18,976 bases of DNA, taken from contig USHE01000013.1 of NCBI GenBank assembly GCA_900554385.1, positions 1 to 18,976 on the forward strand, given 5' to 3'. Position 1 is the first letter of the stretch. Every line of letters starts with the position of its first letter. Made by a program: the position numbers and the translations under genes. The notes under the pieces are model-generated. The model worked only from the letters and a program-made list of their open reading frames with translations. It was not told where the DNA came from and did not search any database. Below, piece after piece: positions 6,446 to 15,212 of this stretch. Origin of the DNA: an uncultured bacterium. GTDB taxonomy: Bacteria; Cyanobacteriota; Vampirovibrionia; Gastranaerophilales; Gastranaerophilaceae.

Positions 6446-9400
6446 ATGGGCATGGAACAAGAAACTTTAATTTATGTAGAAGAAAATGACAAAGAAGAAG
6501 CAAAGGTCTTAACACAAGGGCTTTTGAACAAGGAGGTTAAAAGCAGAGCTTATATAAATGCGCTCGGGGCGGAATTAGCGTTGAAATATCTTGCGCTCGA
6601 AAATATCAATAATTCAAAAACTTATAACATGCATAATGTACATAAAATTTTGGAAGAATTTGATATTTCGGATATTATGCTTTCCAATATTCATATTGAT
6701 GTCAGAGTCGTTTTTGATGAAAATAAAATTTTTATTCCGAAATCCCATTTTGAATATAATATTACTCCTGATATTTATCTTGTATTCCTTCTTGCGGAAG
6801 ATAGTTCTCATGTAAAATTCCTCGGATTTTTTGAACCGAAACTTATTAATAAAAATAATCAGAATGCAGATTACTATTTTATTGAAAAAGAAAAATTAAC
6901 TTCTCCGATGAATTTGAAGGCTTATGTTGATGCGTTCAAAGGAAACAGAACCCAGTCGCTTTCAGATGATGTGAACAGTACGGCTGAAATGTTGATGGTT
7001 TCTGTTGTGGATCAGAATGCGTCAAAAGAAGAAATGAAGGAACTTTTGAAGTATTTAACTCAGAGTTCCGCACTTCGTGACAGATTTATAGAATTTGAAA
7101 ATTTTGAAATTCTGTCATATAAAGCAGAACGTTCGCCGGACGTTACACTTCCGGAAGAAGTTGCACAAAATAATATTATTGATGCAACAATAGATGATTT
7201 GAAATCAGAACCGGAGAATGTTGTTTCGGGTTCTGTTGATGAAGTTGTAGAAAGTGTGGATAATACTGAAGTTTTACCTTCTGATGAGATGCCGGATACA
7301 ATGATTACTTCAAAAACCATTGAAAATATTTCAGAATCGGCTTTAAATACTGAGATTGGAGTCAATGATAATCTTGGTTTACCTGACCTTCCGTTAGGTG
7401 ATTTGGATATGACATTGGGCGTGGAGGAAGGTTTGACTTCCGAGAGTGTGCTTCCTGCAGTTGAAAAATTTTCTTCTGATGATATATCCGAAAATTCAGA
7501 TACGGATAATCCTGATGATGTTACTGCAATGTTTACAAATTCTTCTATGGCAGATACTGCGGAGATGCTTGATTTTCACGAGTCAGGGATTGAGTCTGAT
7601 AATTCGGGAGCTGCTGAGAGTTTAGGTGTTGAAGAATTAAGCAGTTCTCAGAATATTGAAAATGTCGAAAACGAGAATTTAGCTTTCCCTGATACGTCAG
7701 CTCAGTCAGAAGATGTTTCTCATGATTTTGAGGTCGGAAGTGCAGATGACTTTTTTGCTGATATGACTCTTGAAAATACACAGACAGACAGCGGTAATAA
7801 TTTAAATAAATCAGAAGATTTTTCTGAAAATAATGCGTTTGAAACTGTAGATTTTAATTCAATGGATCAAACTTTTGTTCCGAAGCCTGATGATCTTCCG
7901 GCAGAAGATGAAATGGAAGTTTTGGATATTTCTAATGTGAATGCTGTTCCGAATGATTTAGATAAAAATATAAGCGAAACCATTGAATTTAATAATATTG
8001 AACTTTCAAGTGAAGAACCTTGCTTTAATCAGGTAAATGGTGAGCAAACCGTTCCTATGCTTAATATGAATGATTTTTCTCCTTTGGAACCTTTGCCAAT
8101 GGAAGAAGTTAAAGCAGAGTCTTACGATATGGATAGTTTGTCAATAACTGATAATATGTATCCAATGCCAAATCTTAATACTAATGAAAAGTCATTGGAG
8201 CTGGTTGGAATGTCTGATTTAGAACCGTTGGAGGCTCCTGCGCTTGAAGAATCTCCGTCTGAAGCAGCTAAAGTTGAAGATTCTCTTGATGACGTAAATT
8301 CAGAACTTGATGCTATTCCGGATTTCAATTCTGATGATATGGACTTAGGACTTTCCTCATCTATTGAAGAAGATGTTGCAGGAAATACAGATTTTGAAAG
8401 TAGTCTTTCAGAAACTCATGCCAACTCATCTTTAGAAGATATCCAAAATCTTACGGTGGATGATATTGTTGAGCAGCCAATGAACGATTTTGCACAGGAT
8501 GAAGTTCCTGTGACAGATATGGAAACTCTCGCTCAAGTTGATGAATTAGAAAATGTGCAAACTGAAAGTGAAGCTATACCGTCAATTGAAAATTTCTCTG
8601 ATGACGATGTGCCGGATATTGATGATATTAGTACTTTACAAAATGATATGGAAAGCTCTGATATTCAAGATGGTTCTCCGAATGTGGAACAGGGAAATGA
8701 GTTAGATTCTCAAGATATTGCGGCTGATGAAAATAGTGATTTGAGCATGCTTTTTGACGAAAATCAATCGGAAGATGAACCTCAGCCGGAAAGTTTTGAA
8801 ACTCTTAATAGTGGTATGGCAAATATTCCTTCAATCTATCAGCAAACCCAGAAATTACCAGTGAAAATGATTGCAGTGGCAGCCGTTGCGGCAATGCTTG
8901 TTGTCGGCGGTGTATTCGGAGTTTCAATGAAAAATAAAAACTCCACGTCAGAATCAGAACCTCTGGCACAGTCGGTTCCTGAAAATCCGCTGCCTGCTGC
9001 CCCTGTTGCAGATAATACCGATATACTTGCCAATACTCCGGAAGTTCAGACATTGCCGGCTCCGCAAAAAGAACCTGTTAATGTTAAAAAAGAAGCCGAC
9101 AACACTAAGTCATCTGCTAGTGCAAAACCTGTAAATCCACAAGGACAACTCCTCAGCGTGTCGAAACTTTCCTGGGAAGTTCCGGATTACTTGTCTTATA
9201 GTGATAATATTAAAAAATATTTGCAGACTGCAGGTAAAAGTATAAAATTAACTCTTTCAAGTGATTTGCTTCTTGTAAGCCAATACGCTTATTCAAATCA
9301 AATGAAGGTAGACTTGAAACTTAGCAGTGATGGGACATTGAGAGATTCAAAAGTCGTTAAATCAAGCGGTTCGGAGCAAATTGATAACATTGTGTTACAA

Positions 9401-9490
9401 ACTGTTAAAGATACGCTAAATGTCATCAAACCCGCTACTGGAGAGGTTCCTACGCCAGATTTTCATTTGGCTCTTATAATTAATTTTTAA
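6446..9490 (+). CDS. Large single-span protein with acidic linker and TonB-like C-terminal domain
   Basis: A 1014-aa protein starting behind AGGAGG. Residues 1-225 form a folded region (around R-A-Y-I-N-A-L and F-L-G-F-F-E-P) that resembles cyanobacterial DUF1822 proteins; this match is by eye and tentative. Residues about 230-800 are a low-complexity, Asp/Glu/Ser-rich linker with recurring themes such as F-S-D-D-D and D-L-E-P-L-E and almost no basic residues. One membrane helix follows (808-828), then a Pro/Ala-rich stretch and a C-terminal domain (about 930-1014) with the TonB_C pattern: K-V-D-L-K-L-S-S-D-G, S-S-G-S-E-Q-I-D and a final L-A-L-I-I-N-F. TonB normally has a short cytoplasmic tail; here about 800 residues would be cytoplasmic. 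A sigma factor and an ATPase gene follow, so a role in envelope-to-cytoplasm signalling is plausible. It could instead be a structural envelope linker. Confidence 0.8.
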   Translation: MGMEQETLIYVEENDKEEAKVLTQGLLNKEVKSRAYINALGAELALKYLALENINNSKTYNMHNVHKILEEFDISDIMLSNIHIDVRVVFDENKIFIPKSHFEYNITPDIYLVFLLAEDSSHVKFLGFFEPKLINKNNQNADYYFIEKEKLTSPMNLKAYVDAFKGNRTQSLSDDVNSTAEMLMVSVVDQNASKEEMKELLKYLTQSSALRDRFIEFENFEILSYKAERSPDVTLPEEVAQNNIIDATIDDLKSEPENVVSGSVDEVVESVDNTEVLPSDEMPDTMITSKTIENISESALNTEIGVNDNLGLPDLPLGDLDMTLGVEEGLTSESVLPAVEKFSSDDISENSDTDNPDDVTAMFTNSSMADTAEMLDFHESGIESDNSGAAESLGVEELSSSQNIENVENENLAFPDTSAQSEDVSHDFEVGSADDFFADMTLENTQTDSGNNLNKSEDFSENNAFETVDFNSMDQTFVPKPDDLPAEDEMEVLDISNVNAVPNDLDKNISETIEFNNIELSSEEPCFNQVNGEQTVPMLNMNDFSPLEPLPMEEVKAESYDMDSLSITDNMYPMPNLNTNEKSLELVGMSDLEPLEAPALEESPSEAAKVEDSLDDVNSELDAIPDFNSDDMDLGLSSSIEEDVAGNTDFESSLSETHANSSLEDIQNLTVDDIVEQPMNDFAQDEVPVTDMETLAQVDELENVQTESEAIPSIENFSDDDVPDIDDISTLQNDMESSDIQDGSPNVEQGNELDSQDIAADENSDLSMLFDENQSEDEPQPESFETLNSGMANIPSIYQQTQKLPVKMIAVAAVAAMLVVGGVFGVSMKNKNSTSESEPLAQSVPENPLPAAPVADNTDILANTPEVQTLPAPQKEPVNVKKEADNTKSSASAKPVNPQGQLLSVSKLSWEVPDYLSYSDNIKKYLQTAGKSIKLTLSSDLLLVSQYAYSNQMKVDLKLSSDGTLRDSKVVKSSGSEQIDNIVLQTVKDTLNVIKPATGEVPTPDFHLALIINF

Positions 9491-9502
9491 TTATGCTATA
9501 AT
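9476..9502 (+). promoter_or_regulatory. Extended -10 promoter of the sigma factor gene with an adjoining AT palindrome
   Basis: TGCTATAAT at 9494-9502 is a perfect extended -10 element. Transcription would start near 9509, about 17 bases before the GTG start, leaving room only for AAGGAA (9513-9518). No -35 hexamer is visible, as expected for an extended -10 promoter. Directly upstream, ATAATTAA (9476-9483) and TTAATTAT (9487-9494) form a perfect inverted repeat across the stop codon of the preceding gene, a possible operator or simply AT-rich sequence. Confidence 0.55.
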
Positions 9503-9525
9503 TCTGTAAGATAAGGAATTTTTAA

Positions 9526-10101
9526 GTGGAATTAACACAAGAAAAGTTAAATTTAATAGAGAGAATTATAAAGAACGATAGAAAGTTTGCAAATAACGAG
9601 GATTTGTATGACGATTTCTTCAATGAAATGTGCAAGCGTTCAATGCCGATTGTAAATACAATTACGTCTGACGTTACTTTGGAAGCGTATCTTCGTAAAA
9701 TAGCAACAACAAGTATATTGAATGTTCTAAAAGATTCAGGCAGATTAAGACGAACAAGAGATGGATTTACTCAAGTGAATGAAGTTTCTTTGGAGGCTCA
9801 TTCTCCGCAGAATTCGTCGCAGGAAAATTATTCCGACGTTCAAATTTCGTATCCTGTCGTGGATTATGATAGTAATCCTGAAGATATTGCTGTTCAAAAA
9901 GAAATTTTGCAAAAAATTGTTGACGCGATATACTTAATAAATGAAGCCGAACCTGATAAACAATATTTAAAAATCTATAAGTTACGTTACGATGAAGGCA
10001 TGACACAAAAGGAAATTGCTTCCGAGATGAGTCTTTCGCAGTCAGAAATTTCGAAAAGATTGTTTAAATTGATGGAAAAGGTTAAAGAGGCGTTTAATTA
10101 A
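9526..10101 (+). CDS. Sigma-70 family RNA polymerase sigma factor (ECF-like)
   Basis: A 191-aa protein. The C-terminal part (about 151-188) is a clear sigma region 4 helix-turn-helix: L-R-Y-D-E-G-M-T-Q-K-E-I-A, then S-L-S-Q-S-E-I-S-K-R-L. The N-terminal part (about 20-75) is a diverged region 2, with L-E-A-Y-L-R-K-I-A and N-V-L-K-D-S-G-R-L-R-R. A Ser/Asn-rich linker joins them. It would direct RNA polymerase to a specific set of promoters, which are unknown. The start is GTG, seven bases after AAGGAA. It has its own extended -10 promoter and is followed 17 bases later by the zinc-ribbon ATPase gene. No classical zinc-binding anti-sigma gene is adjacent, so control may come from the flanking genes. 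A DNA-binding regulator that only keeps region 4 is a less likely alternative. Confidence 0.85.
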   Translation: MELTQEKLNLIERIIKNDRKFANNEDLYDDFFNEMCKRSMPIVNTITSDVTLEAYLRKIATTSILNVLKDSGRLRRTRDGFTQVNEVSLEAHSPQNSSQENYSDVQISYPVVDYDSNPEDIAVQKEILQKIVDAIYLINEAEPDKQYLKIYKLRYDEGMTQKEIASEMSLSQSEISKRLFKLMEKVKEAFN

Positions 10102-10118
10102 TAAACGGGAATTTGACT

Positions 10119-13094
10119 ATGAAATGTCCAATCTGTAAAAAAACAATTCCGGATAATACTCTCAAATGTCCGTATTGCAAAACAAGAACAGGCTTGATTT
10201 GCAAAAATTGTCATGCGGTTAATTCCATTTATGATATTGTTTGTCGAAAATGTGGTGAAGAAATACTCAGACTTTGTCCTGAATGTAACAGTGTTAACCA
10301 GCTAAATGCAAAAAAATGCAGAAAGTGCGGATATCCTTTTGTTGAACAAGTTAAAGTAAAGGATGTTATTCCTGAAGATATTAGCGGGTTTGGTTATCCT
10401 GCAAAGTTTATGACTCAAGAGTCTGCTAAAAATACTCTGGTAAAAGGAATTCTTAACCATTCAAAAAAAATATTTTCGCTTAGCGGGGATAGAGGTATCG
10501 GTAAGAGTGTTGTGCTGTCGCATGTTATAAATGCACTGAAAGATAAACACTTTGTCTGGTTTTACGGTAAATGTACTCCGATTACACAGCTTACACCGGG
10601 CGGGTTAATTCAGGATATGATGCTGAATTTGTTTAATCTGCCGAATTTTTGTTTGAACAGTTTGAAGTTTAAAAAAGATGCGACAAAGTTTTTCCAGAAT
10701 GAATTTCCTTATTTAAATCATGCAGAAGTCAATGATTTTTTAAATTTTCTCTACCCATCCCAGATGGGAACCTTTGAGGAAATGCAGAATAATAAAGTAA
10801 AAACTTTTGATTTGTTAAACAAAGTTTTTGATAAAATTATTTCTTACAGTAAATTTGTTATTGTTGTAGACAATTTTGAAAATATTGATGGTTTTTCTTA
10901 TGAATTTTTGAGTGAATTTATTAAAAAAGAAAATATTCAAAATGAACTTAACCTGGTTCTTTTGTACAATGAACCGAAACCTTCAAAGGGTTATTTTAAT
11001 TTAAATTTAAAAAATTCTGATGATATTTATCTTGATATCAGCATTTCTTCTCTAACTCCTGCCCAGATGATAGAATTGGTCAGAGATAAGGAAGAAAATA
11101 TTCAGGGATTTCCTTATATGAATGATTCAGAAAAACGTGATATTTTTGTGGCTTCTCACGGTAATCCGGCATTTCTTGAGCAGGTTTTGAGTTTAAGATT
11201 TGACTGCCAGATATCAGATTTTAATTTTAAATTGCCTGAAACTTATTTGGATTTGGTTAATGAAAGACTTAGAGTTTTGAAAGAAGCAAACAAGACTGCT
11301 TATGTATTTTTGATTGCGTCGGCAATTCTTGGTGATAAGATAAACCTTAATTTATTGAAGCAAATTTTTGGATTTAATGATACAAGATTTAGTGATATAA
11401 TTGCGTATTTGGAACAGTCAAATTTTATTGCACCTTTGAGTGATATTTTTTATCAGTTTAAGGATTTGCTTTTGTGGGAAACTATTATAAAGACTACGAA
11501 AAATGATGCGGAATTCATTGATTTAAATACAAAAGTTTGCAATGCACTTGGTAATTTCACATTGAATTCAAATGCAATTTTTGGGATAATAGCACAAAAC
11601 CTGAAGCATCCGAAACTTGCGCTTGATATCTGGACGAGAAATACTCGGCTTGCATCATACATTGGAGATACAAACCTGTATGCAATTTCGCAGAAACAGT
11701 GTTTGGCTTTGATAAATGAACTTGATGAAAGTGCAACATTAAAGACGCGTTATAATATTTCTGAGCGGCTTGGAAAACTTCTTGCTGATTTTAATCCAAA
11801 AGAGGCAATGGATTATTTACCTGATGCGATTTCAAATGCTCAGGCAATAGGAGATACTCCGCGAGAAATTGAACTTTTAGGATATATGGCACATTGTTGC
11901 GAAAGAGTCGGCAATTATTTTGGAAATGTTGAATGTGTCGATGCTGCACTTTCCAAAATTAATAAAGAGATGGATCTTGAGATTGCTCTTATGAAATGTG
12001 CAAAATTAAATTCCCTTTTATATATCGGAAACTGCGGACAGATTATCAACATGATTGATAATGAGATAATGCCGGTATTTGATATATATTTGGGTAAAAC
12101 TTACACAAAACAGAATATTCCGTTTGACTTTTTGTATGAAAGCTGGCTTAAGACATATCTTATTCTCGCTAATGCATTAATTCTACAAGGCAATGACAGA
12201 GCTTTTGAAATTCTTACAATTTTATTTGACATTATTGAACGGAATAATATAAGCGATAAATTGTTTATATGTAAATGTAAATTGGGACTTGCATTTGCAA
12301 ATACAATGAAGGGCGATTTTACTTCTTCTGAAAAACTGCTAGAGGAAATCTTGAAAATATATAGAGAAAATTCTATGAATGATGAGGCAATTCTCAGATG
12401 GAATTTGATTAATATCACGAATAATTTTCTCAGAAAACGATACAGCGGTTTGCAGGAAGATTTGTTCCAGGTTGTTACATTTGCGAATAATGCAGGGGAT
12501 AATTTTACAAAAAATATGTTGAAATCTTTGCTTGGAAAGATTTTTAAAGACAATAACCAAACAAAACATGCGATAGAAATTTATAATGATCAGATTGCAT
12601 ATTTTTCAAAAGAAAAGATGGCACTTGGTGCTTTGTTAACATGGTATTTGATAGCAGAGGCTGTACTTGTGACGGAAGGTCCTTATGCTGCACAGGAGAT
12701 TGCATCTCAAGCTCTTGAAGTTGCCCAAAACCCGAAAATTGATAACTATTTCTTTACTATTCTATTAAAAATAATAATTATAAAAGCAGCAATGACTTCA
12801 TCAGATTATGAAACTGCAAAAATGCATCTTGATAGTGCAATTATGCTGGCAAGACAATTCAATCTTAATGATATGTTATCCCGATTATTCCTTTTGTATG
12901 GAAAATATTTTCAGGAAATCGGTTTAATTTCATCCCCTCAACAGCAGGAATATTTGAATGGTTCTGCTAAGATGTATTTCAAAGCTTCTGAATATGTACG
13001 AGGAACAAGAAATAATTACGTACATATCGAGATTGAAAAAGCCAAAAATGTATTAAAATCTTTTTGTCAGCTTAATAGTATTAAGCTGGGATAG
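10119..13094 (+). CDS. Three-zinc-ribbon P-loop ATPase with C-terminal TPR-like helical repeats
   Basis: A 991-aa protein. The N-terminus has six C-x-x-C pairs (Cys3/6, 17/20, 28/31, 42/45, 53/56, 67/70), enough for three zinc ribbons. Next comes a P-loop ATPase domain: Walker A G-D-R-G-I-G-K-S (123-130) and Walker B F-V-I-V-V-D-N-F (246-253), reminiscent of AAA_16/STAND (MalT-like) ATPases. From about residue 400 to the end it is a long array of paired helices, TPR-like, with no obvious catalytic or DNA-binding domain after it. Such proteins use nucleotide binding to switch a repeat scaffold that senses a ligand or partner. The ATG at 10119 is preferred over the TTG at 10113 because the C-x-x-C follows at once and an ACGGGA site lies eight bases upstream. 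It is almost certainly co-transcribed with the sigma factor. Its ligand, and whether it controls that sigma factor, are unknown. Confidence 0.85.
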   Translation: MKCPICKKTIPDNTLKCPYCKTRTGLICKNCHAVNSIYDIVCRKCGEEILRLCPECNSVNQLNAKKCRKCGYPFVEQVKVKDVIPEDISGFGYPAKFMTQESAKNTLVKGILNHSKKIFSLSGDRGIGKSVVLSHVINALKDKHFVWFYGKCTPITQLTPGGLIQDMMLNLFNLPNFCLNSLKFKKDATKFFQNEFPYLNHAEVNDFLNFLYPSQMGTFEEMQNNKVKTFDLLNKVFDKIISYSKFVIVVDNFENIDGFSYEFLSEFIKKENIQNELNLVLLYNEPKPSKGYFNLNLKNSDDIYLDISISSLTPAQMIELVRDKEENIQGFPYMNDSEKRDIFVASHGNPAFLEQVLSLRFDCQISDFNFKLPETYLDLVNERLRVLKEANKTAYVFLIASAILGDKINLNLLKQIFGFNDTRFSDIIAYLEQSNFIAPLSDIFYQFKDLLLWETIIKTTKNDAEFIDLNTKVCNALGNFTLNSNAIFGIIAQNLKHPKLALDIWTRNTRLASYIGDTNLYAISQKQCLALINELDESATLKTRYNISERLGKLLADFNPKEAMDYLPDAISNAQAIGDTPREIELLGYMAHCCERVGNYFGNVECVDAALSKINKEMDLEIALMKCAKLNSLLYIGNCGQIINMIDNEIMPVFDIYLGKTYTKQNIPFDFLYESWLKTYLILANALILQGNDRAFEILTILFDIIERNNISDKLFICKCKLGLAFANTMKGDFTSSEKLLEEILKIYRENSMNDEAILRWNLINITNNFLRKRYSGLQEDLFQVVTFANNAGDNFTKNMLKSLLGKIFKDNNQTKHAIEIYNDQIAYFSKEKMALGALLTWYLIAEAVLVTEGPYAAQEIASQALEVAQNPKIDNYFFTILLKIIIIKAAMTSSDYETAKMHLDSAIMLARQFNLNDMLSRLFLLYGKYFQEIGLISSPQQQEYLNGSAKMYFKASEYVRGTRNNYVHIEIEKAKNVLKSFCQLNSIKLG

Positions 13095-13105
13095 CAATTT
13101 TTTTT
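13068..13105 (+). terminator. Hairpin at the end of the ATPase gene, possible weak terminator
   Basis: CAGCTTAAT (13068-13076) and ATTAAGCTG (13080-13088) form a perfect 9-base stem with a 3-base loop inside the last codons of the ATPase gene. A run of eight T follows at 13098-13105, but nine bases separate it from the stem, further than in a standard intrinsic terminator. It may reduce read-through into the next gene or protect the mRNA end. Confidence 0.4.
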
Positions 13106-13154
13106 ATTTTTCTGTTTTTATAAACATGTGTACATGTAATTTACAGGTGTGTAA

Positions 13155-15212
13155 ATGGGGCAGTTTTTAAATTCAGTTCGAGAAGTAAAAAGAAATTATA
13201 ATATTTATGATAATTGGGAACAACAGCAGGCGGATGAAAAAGCTCAGAAGCAATATCTCGCTAAAAATTTGCAAATTCCTAAAGACAAAGTCGAGTTGAC
13301 AGAGGCAAGAGCAAAGACTGTTATTCGTGCCGCAGAAATGCTGGATAATCGTTCCGAAAATAATGCGGAAGATATGGAAATGTGTACTTCTGCATTGAGT
13401 ATGCTGGCAGTTTTACCAATGTCTTTTCTCCCGTTATTAGGTATGAGGATGAAGTCACTTAAAGCCGCTAATATGCTTTCTTTTGGCAGTCTTGCCGCTA
13501 CATTTTTGGCTACATCAGGACTTATTCTATGGGGAACTGCTAAACAAAAAGAAGCTTCCAGAATTGGGCGTTTTCAGGCTAAGCAAAATGAGCTTAAAGA
13601 TGTTAAAAATTTTGTAATTTATACACCTGAACAAATTGAGGCTGCTGTTAAAAAAGCAGAAGAAATTCCGGACGAAAAAGAGAAGAAATCTTTCCTTAAG
13701 AGTTATTCTAATATAAAACAAGTTTTCAAAGATAAAAAAGCTTATTTAGAAGACAAAAATAAACAAGATGACTCGAAAATTGAAAATTTAAAATCTAAAA
13801 CTTATACACCTGATCAGTTGGCAAAGGCAGATAATGACAGGGAATTGATTGTTGATGCAGTAAAAGATATCAATATAAAAGCTGAAGAATATTCAGAAAA
13901 TGTTGAGAACGCATTTGATACTTTAGGGGTATTTTCTGCAATTTTTGCACTTCCTGTGGCTGCTGTTTTAAATAAGACTCTGAAACTTTTTGGCGGAAAT
14001 GTAGCAAAGCATAGCAAAATTATATCCGGTATTGCAACCGGTATTACCACATTAACTCTTTTGACTGCCGGAACATCAGTACAAAAAGAGGCTGCACGTA
14101 TAGGAAGATATAAAGCAAGACAGGATTTAATGAAAGATCCTGCTGCTTTGCTGGCATTTACTGATGAGCAAAAAGCCCAGGCTAAAGATATTAAAGCTGA
14201 TGAACAAAAGAAAACATTTTTCAAGAAAATTGCATCAAATTTTGAGTTTTTAGGTAAATATTTCGATGATAGAAAGGAATATAAAAATTACAAAGAATCT
14301 GAACTGAAAAAGAACGAAAAAATTATCAAAATTCTAAGAGAAGAAACGGAAATTACTGACAAACAGCTTCAAGATGCTAAACATTTGCAGGAAAAAGTTT
14401 TCATGACTTTTGATGAACTGGATGAAATGTCACAGCGATATTCAGAAGATATAGAAGCCGGAACAGAAATTGCCAAGGAAGGTTTCGGATTGTTCTGGGG
14501 GCTTGCATCAGCGTTTGCTACTGCCGGTTTGAGTATTGCATTCATGAAGGGTAAAGTTCCGATTGACAAAATAATAAAGACATTTTCTAATTTTACTCTC
14601 GATAAAGAATCTTCATTCAGAAAGATTGTGGACAAAGGGTATGCAATGCTGAAAGAAGATAAAGACCTCAGAAAAGATTTTAACAATATCTTTATTAAAG
14701 GCACCGGAAATCTTAAAAAGAATCCTGAGTTTAATAAAATTATGGATGAATTTAAAGCAGAGTGTTTAAAGCTTTCAATGGCAGGCGGTGATCAAAAAAA
14801 CAATTTAATGGAAAACCATTTCAAAAAAGGTCCTGTTGCAAAATGGGGAAGAAATCTTACGTTTGATATTTTTAAAATTAAAGCAAGAAATACTTTAAAA
14901 AAAGCAGGTATAGAAATTCCTGAAGAATTAAAATTTAACTATTCAAACTATAAGACATTCTGGCATACTGCGGCTGCTGCATTTGTTCCGTTTCTTGGAA
15001 TTATGGTCAGTGTACCGTATGCGTTCAATGCGTGGTTGACAAATATTCAGAAAAAAGCCGGCAAAATTGGTATTATGAAAGCTATGGAAAAAATTGATGA
15101 TCCAAAGCTTTTCGTAAATGAAAATGATACTTCTGCAACGTCTGTTACACCTGGAATTTCGCAACAATCTGCACAGAGTGCAAACCTATTGAACAAGTTT
15201 AAAACTATTTAA
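13155..15212 (+). CDS. Multi-span membrane protein with a motif repeated three times, function unknown
   Basis: A 685-aa protein I do not recognise. It has hydrophobic pairs at about 79-98/106-127 and 257-274/287-305, single ones near 444-463, and a pair near 605-626. After three of these comes the same motif, Q-K-x-A-x-x-I-G-x-x-x-A followed by a downstream hydrophobic F-V or L-A-F: residues 131-156, 310-335 and 632-655. Long Lys/Glu-rich, probably coiled-coil stretches separate the membrane parts (about 158-250 and 340-435). The N-terminus is hydrophilic, without a signal peptide. It starts behind AGGTG, 60 bases after the ATPase gene, so it may share that transcript or have its own. Its last eight bases overlap the end of rmlA on the other strand. 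The layout suggests an internally duplicated membrane scaffold; no enzymatic motif is visible. Confidence 0.75.
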   Translation: MGQFLNSVREVKRNYNIYDNWEQQQADEKAQKQYLAKNLQIPKDKVELTEARAKTVIRAAEMLDNRSENNAEDMEMCTSALSMLAVLPMSFLPLLGMRMKSLKAANMLSFGSLAATFLATSGLILWGTAKQKEASRIGRFQAKQNELKDVKNFVIYTPEQIEAAVKKAEEIPDEKEKKSFLKSYSNIKQVFKDKKAYLEDKNKQDDSKIENLKSKTYTPDQLAKADNDRELIVDAVKDINIKAEEYSENVENAFDTLGVFSAIFALPVAAVLNKTLKLFGGNVAKHSKIISGIATGITTLTLLTAGTSVQKEAARIGRYKARQDLMKDPAALLAFTDEQKAQAKDIKADEQKKTFFKKIASNFEFLGKYFDDRKEYKNYKESELKKNEKIIKILREETEITDKQLQDAKHLQEKVFMTFDELDEMSQRYSEDIEAGTEIAKEGFGLFWGLASAFATAGLSIAFMKGKVPIDKIIKTFSNFTLDKESSFRKIVDKGYAMLKEDKDLRKDFNNIFIKGTGNLKKNPEFNKIMDEFKAECLKLSMAGGDQKNNLMENHFKKGPVAKWGRNLTFDIFKIKARNTLKKAGIEIPEELKFNYSNYKTFWHTAAAAFVPFLGIMVSVPYAFNAWLTNIQKKAGKIGIMKAMEKIDDPKLFVNENDTSATSVTPGISQQSAQSANLLNKFKTI

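Noticed and set aside
7060..8328. Several Ser/Leu-rich frames antisense to the acidic linker
   Set aside because: They are complements of repetitive Asp/Glu/Ser codons and lack ribosome sites or any recognisable domain.
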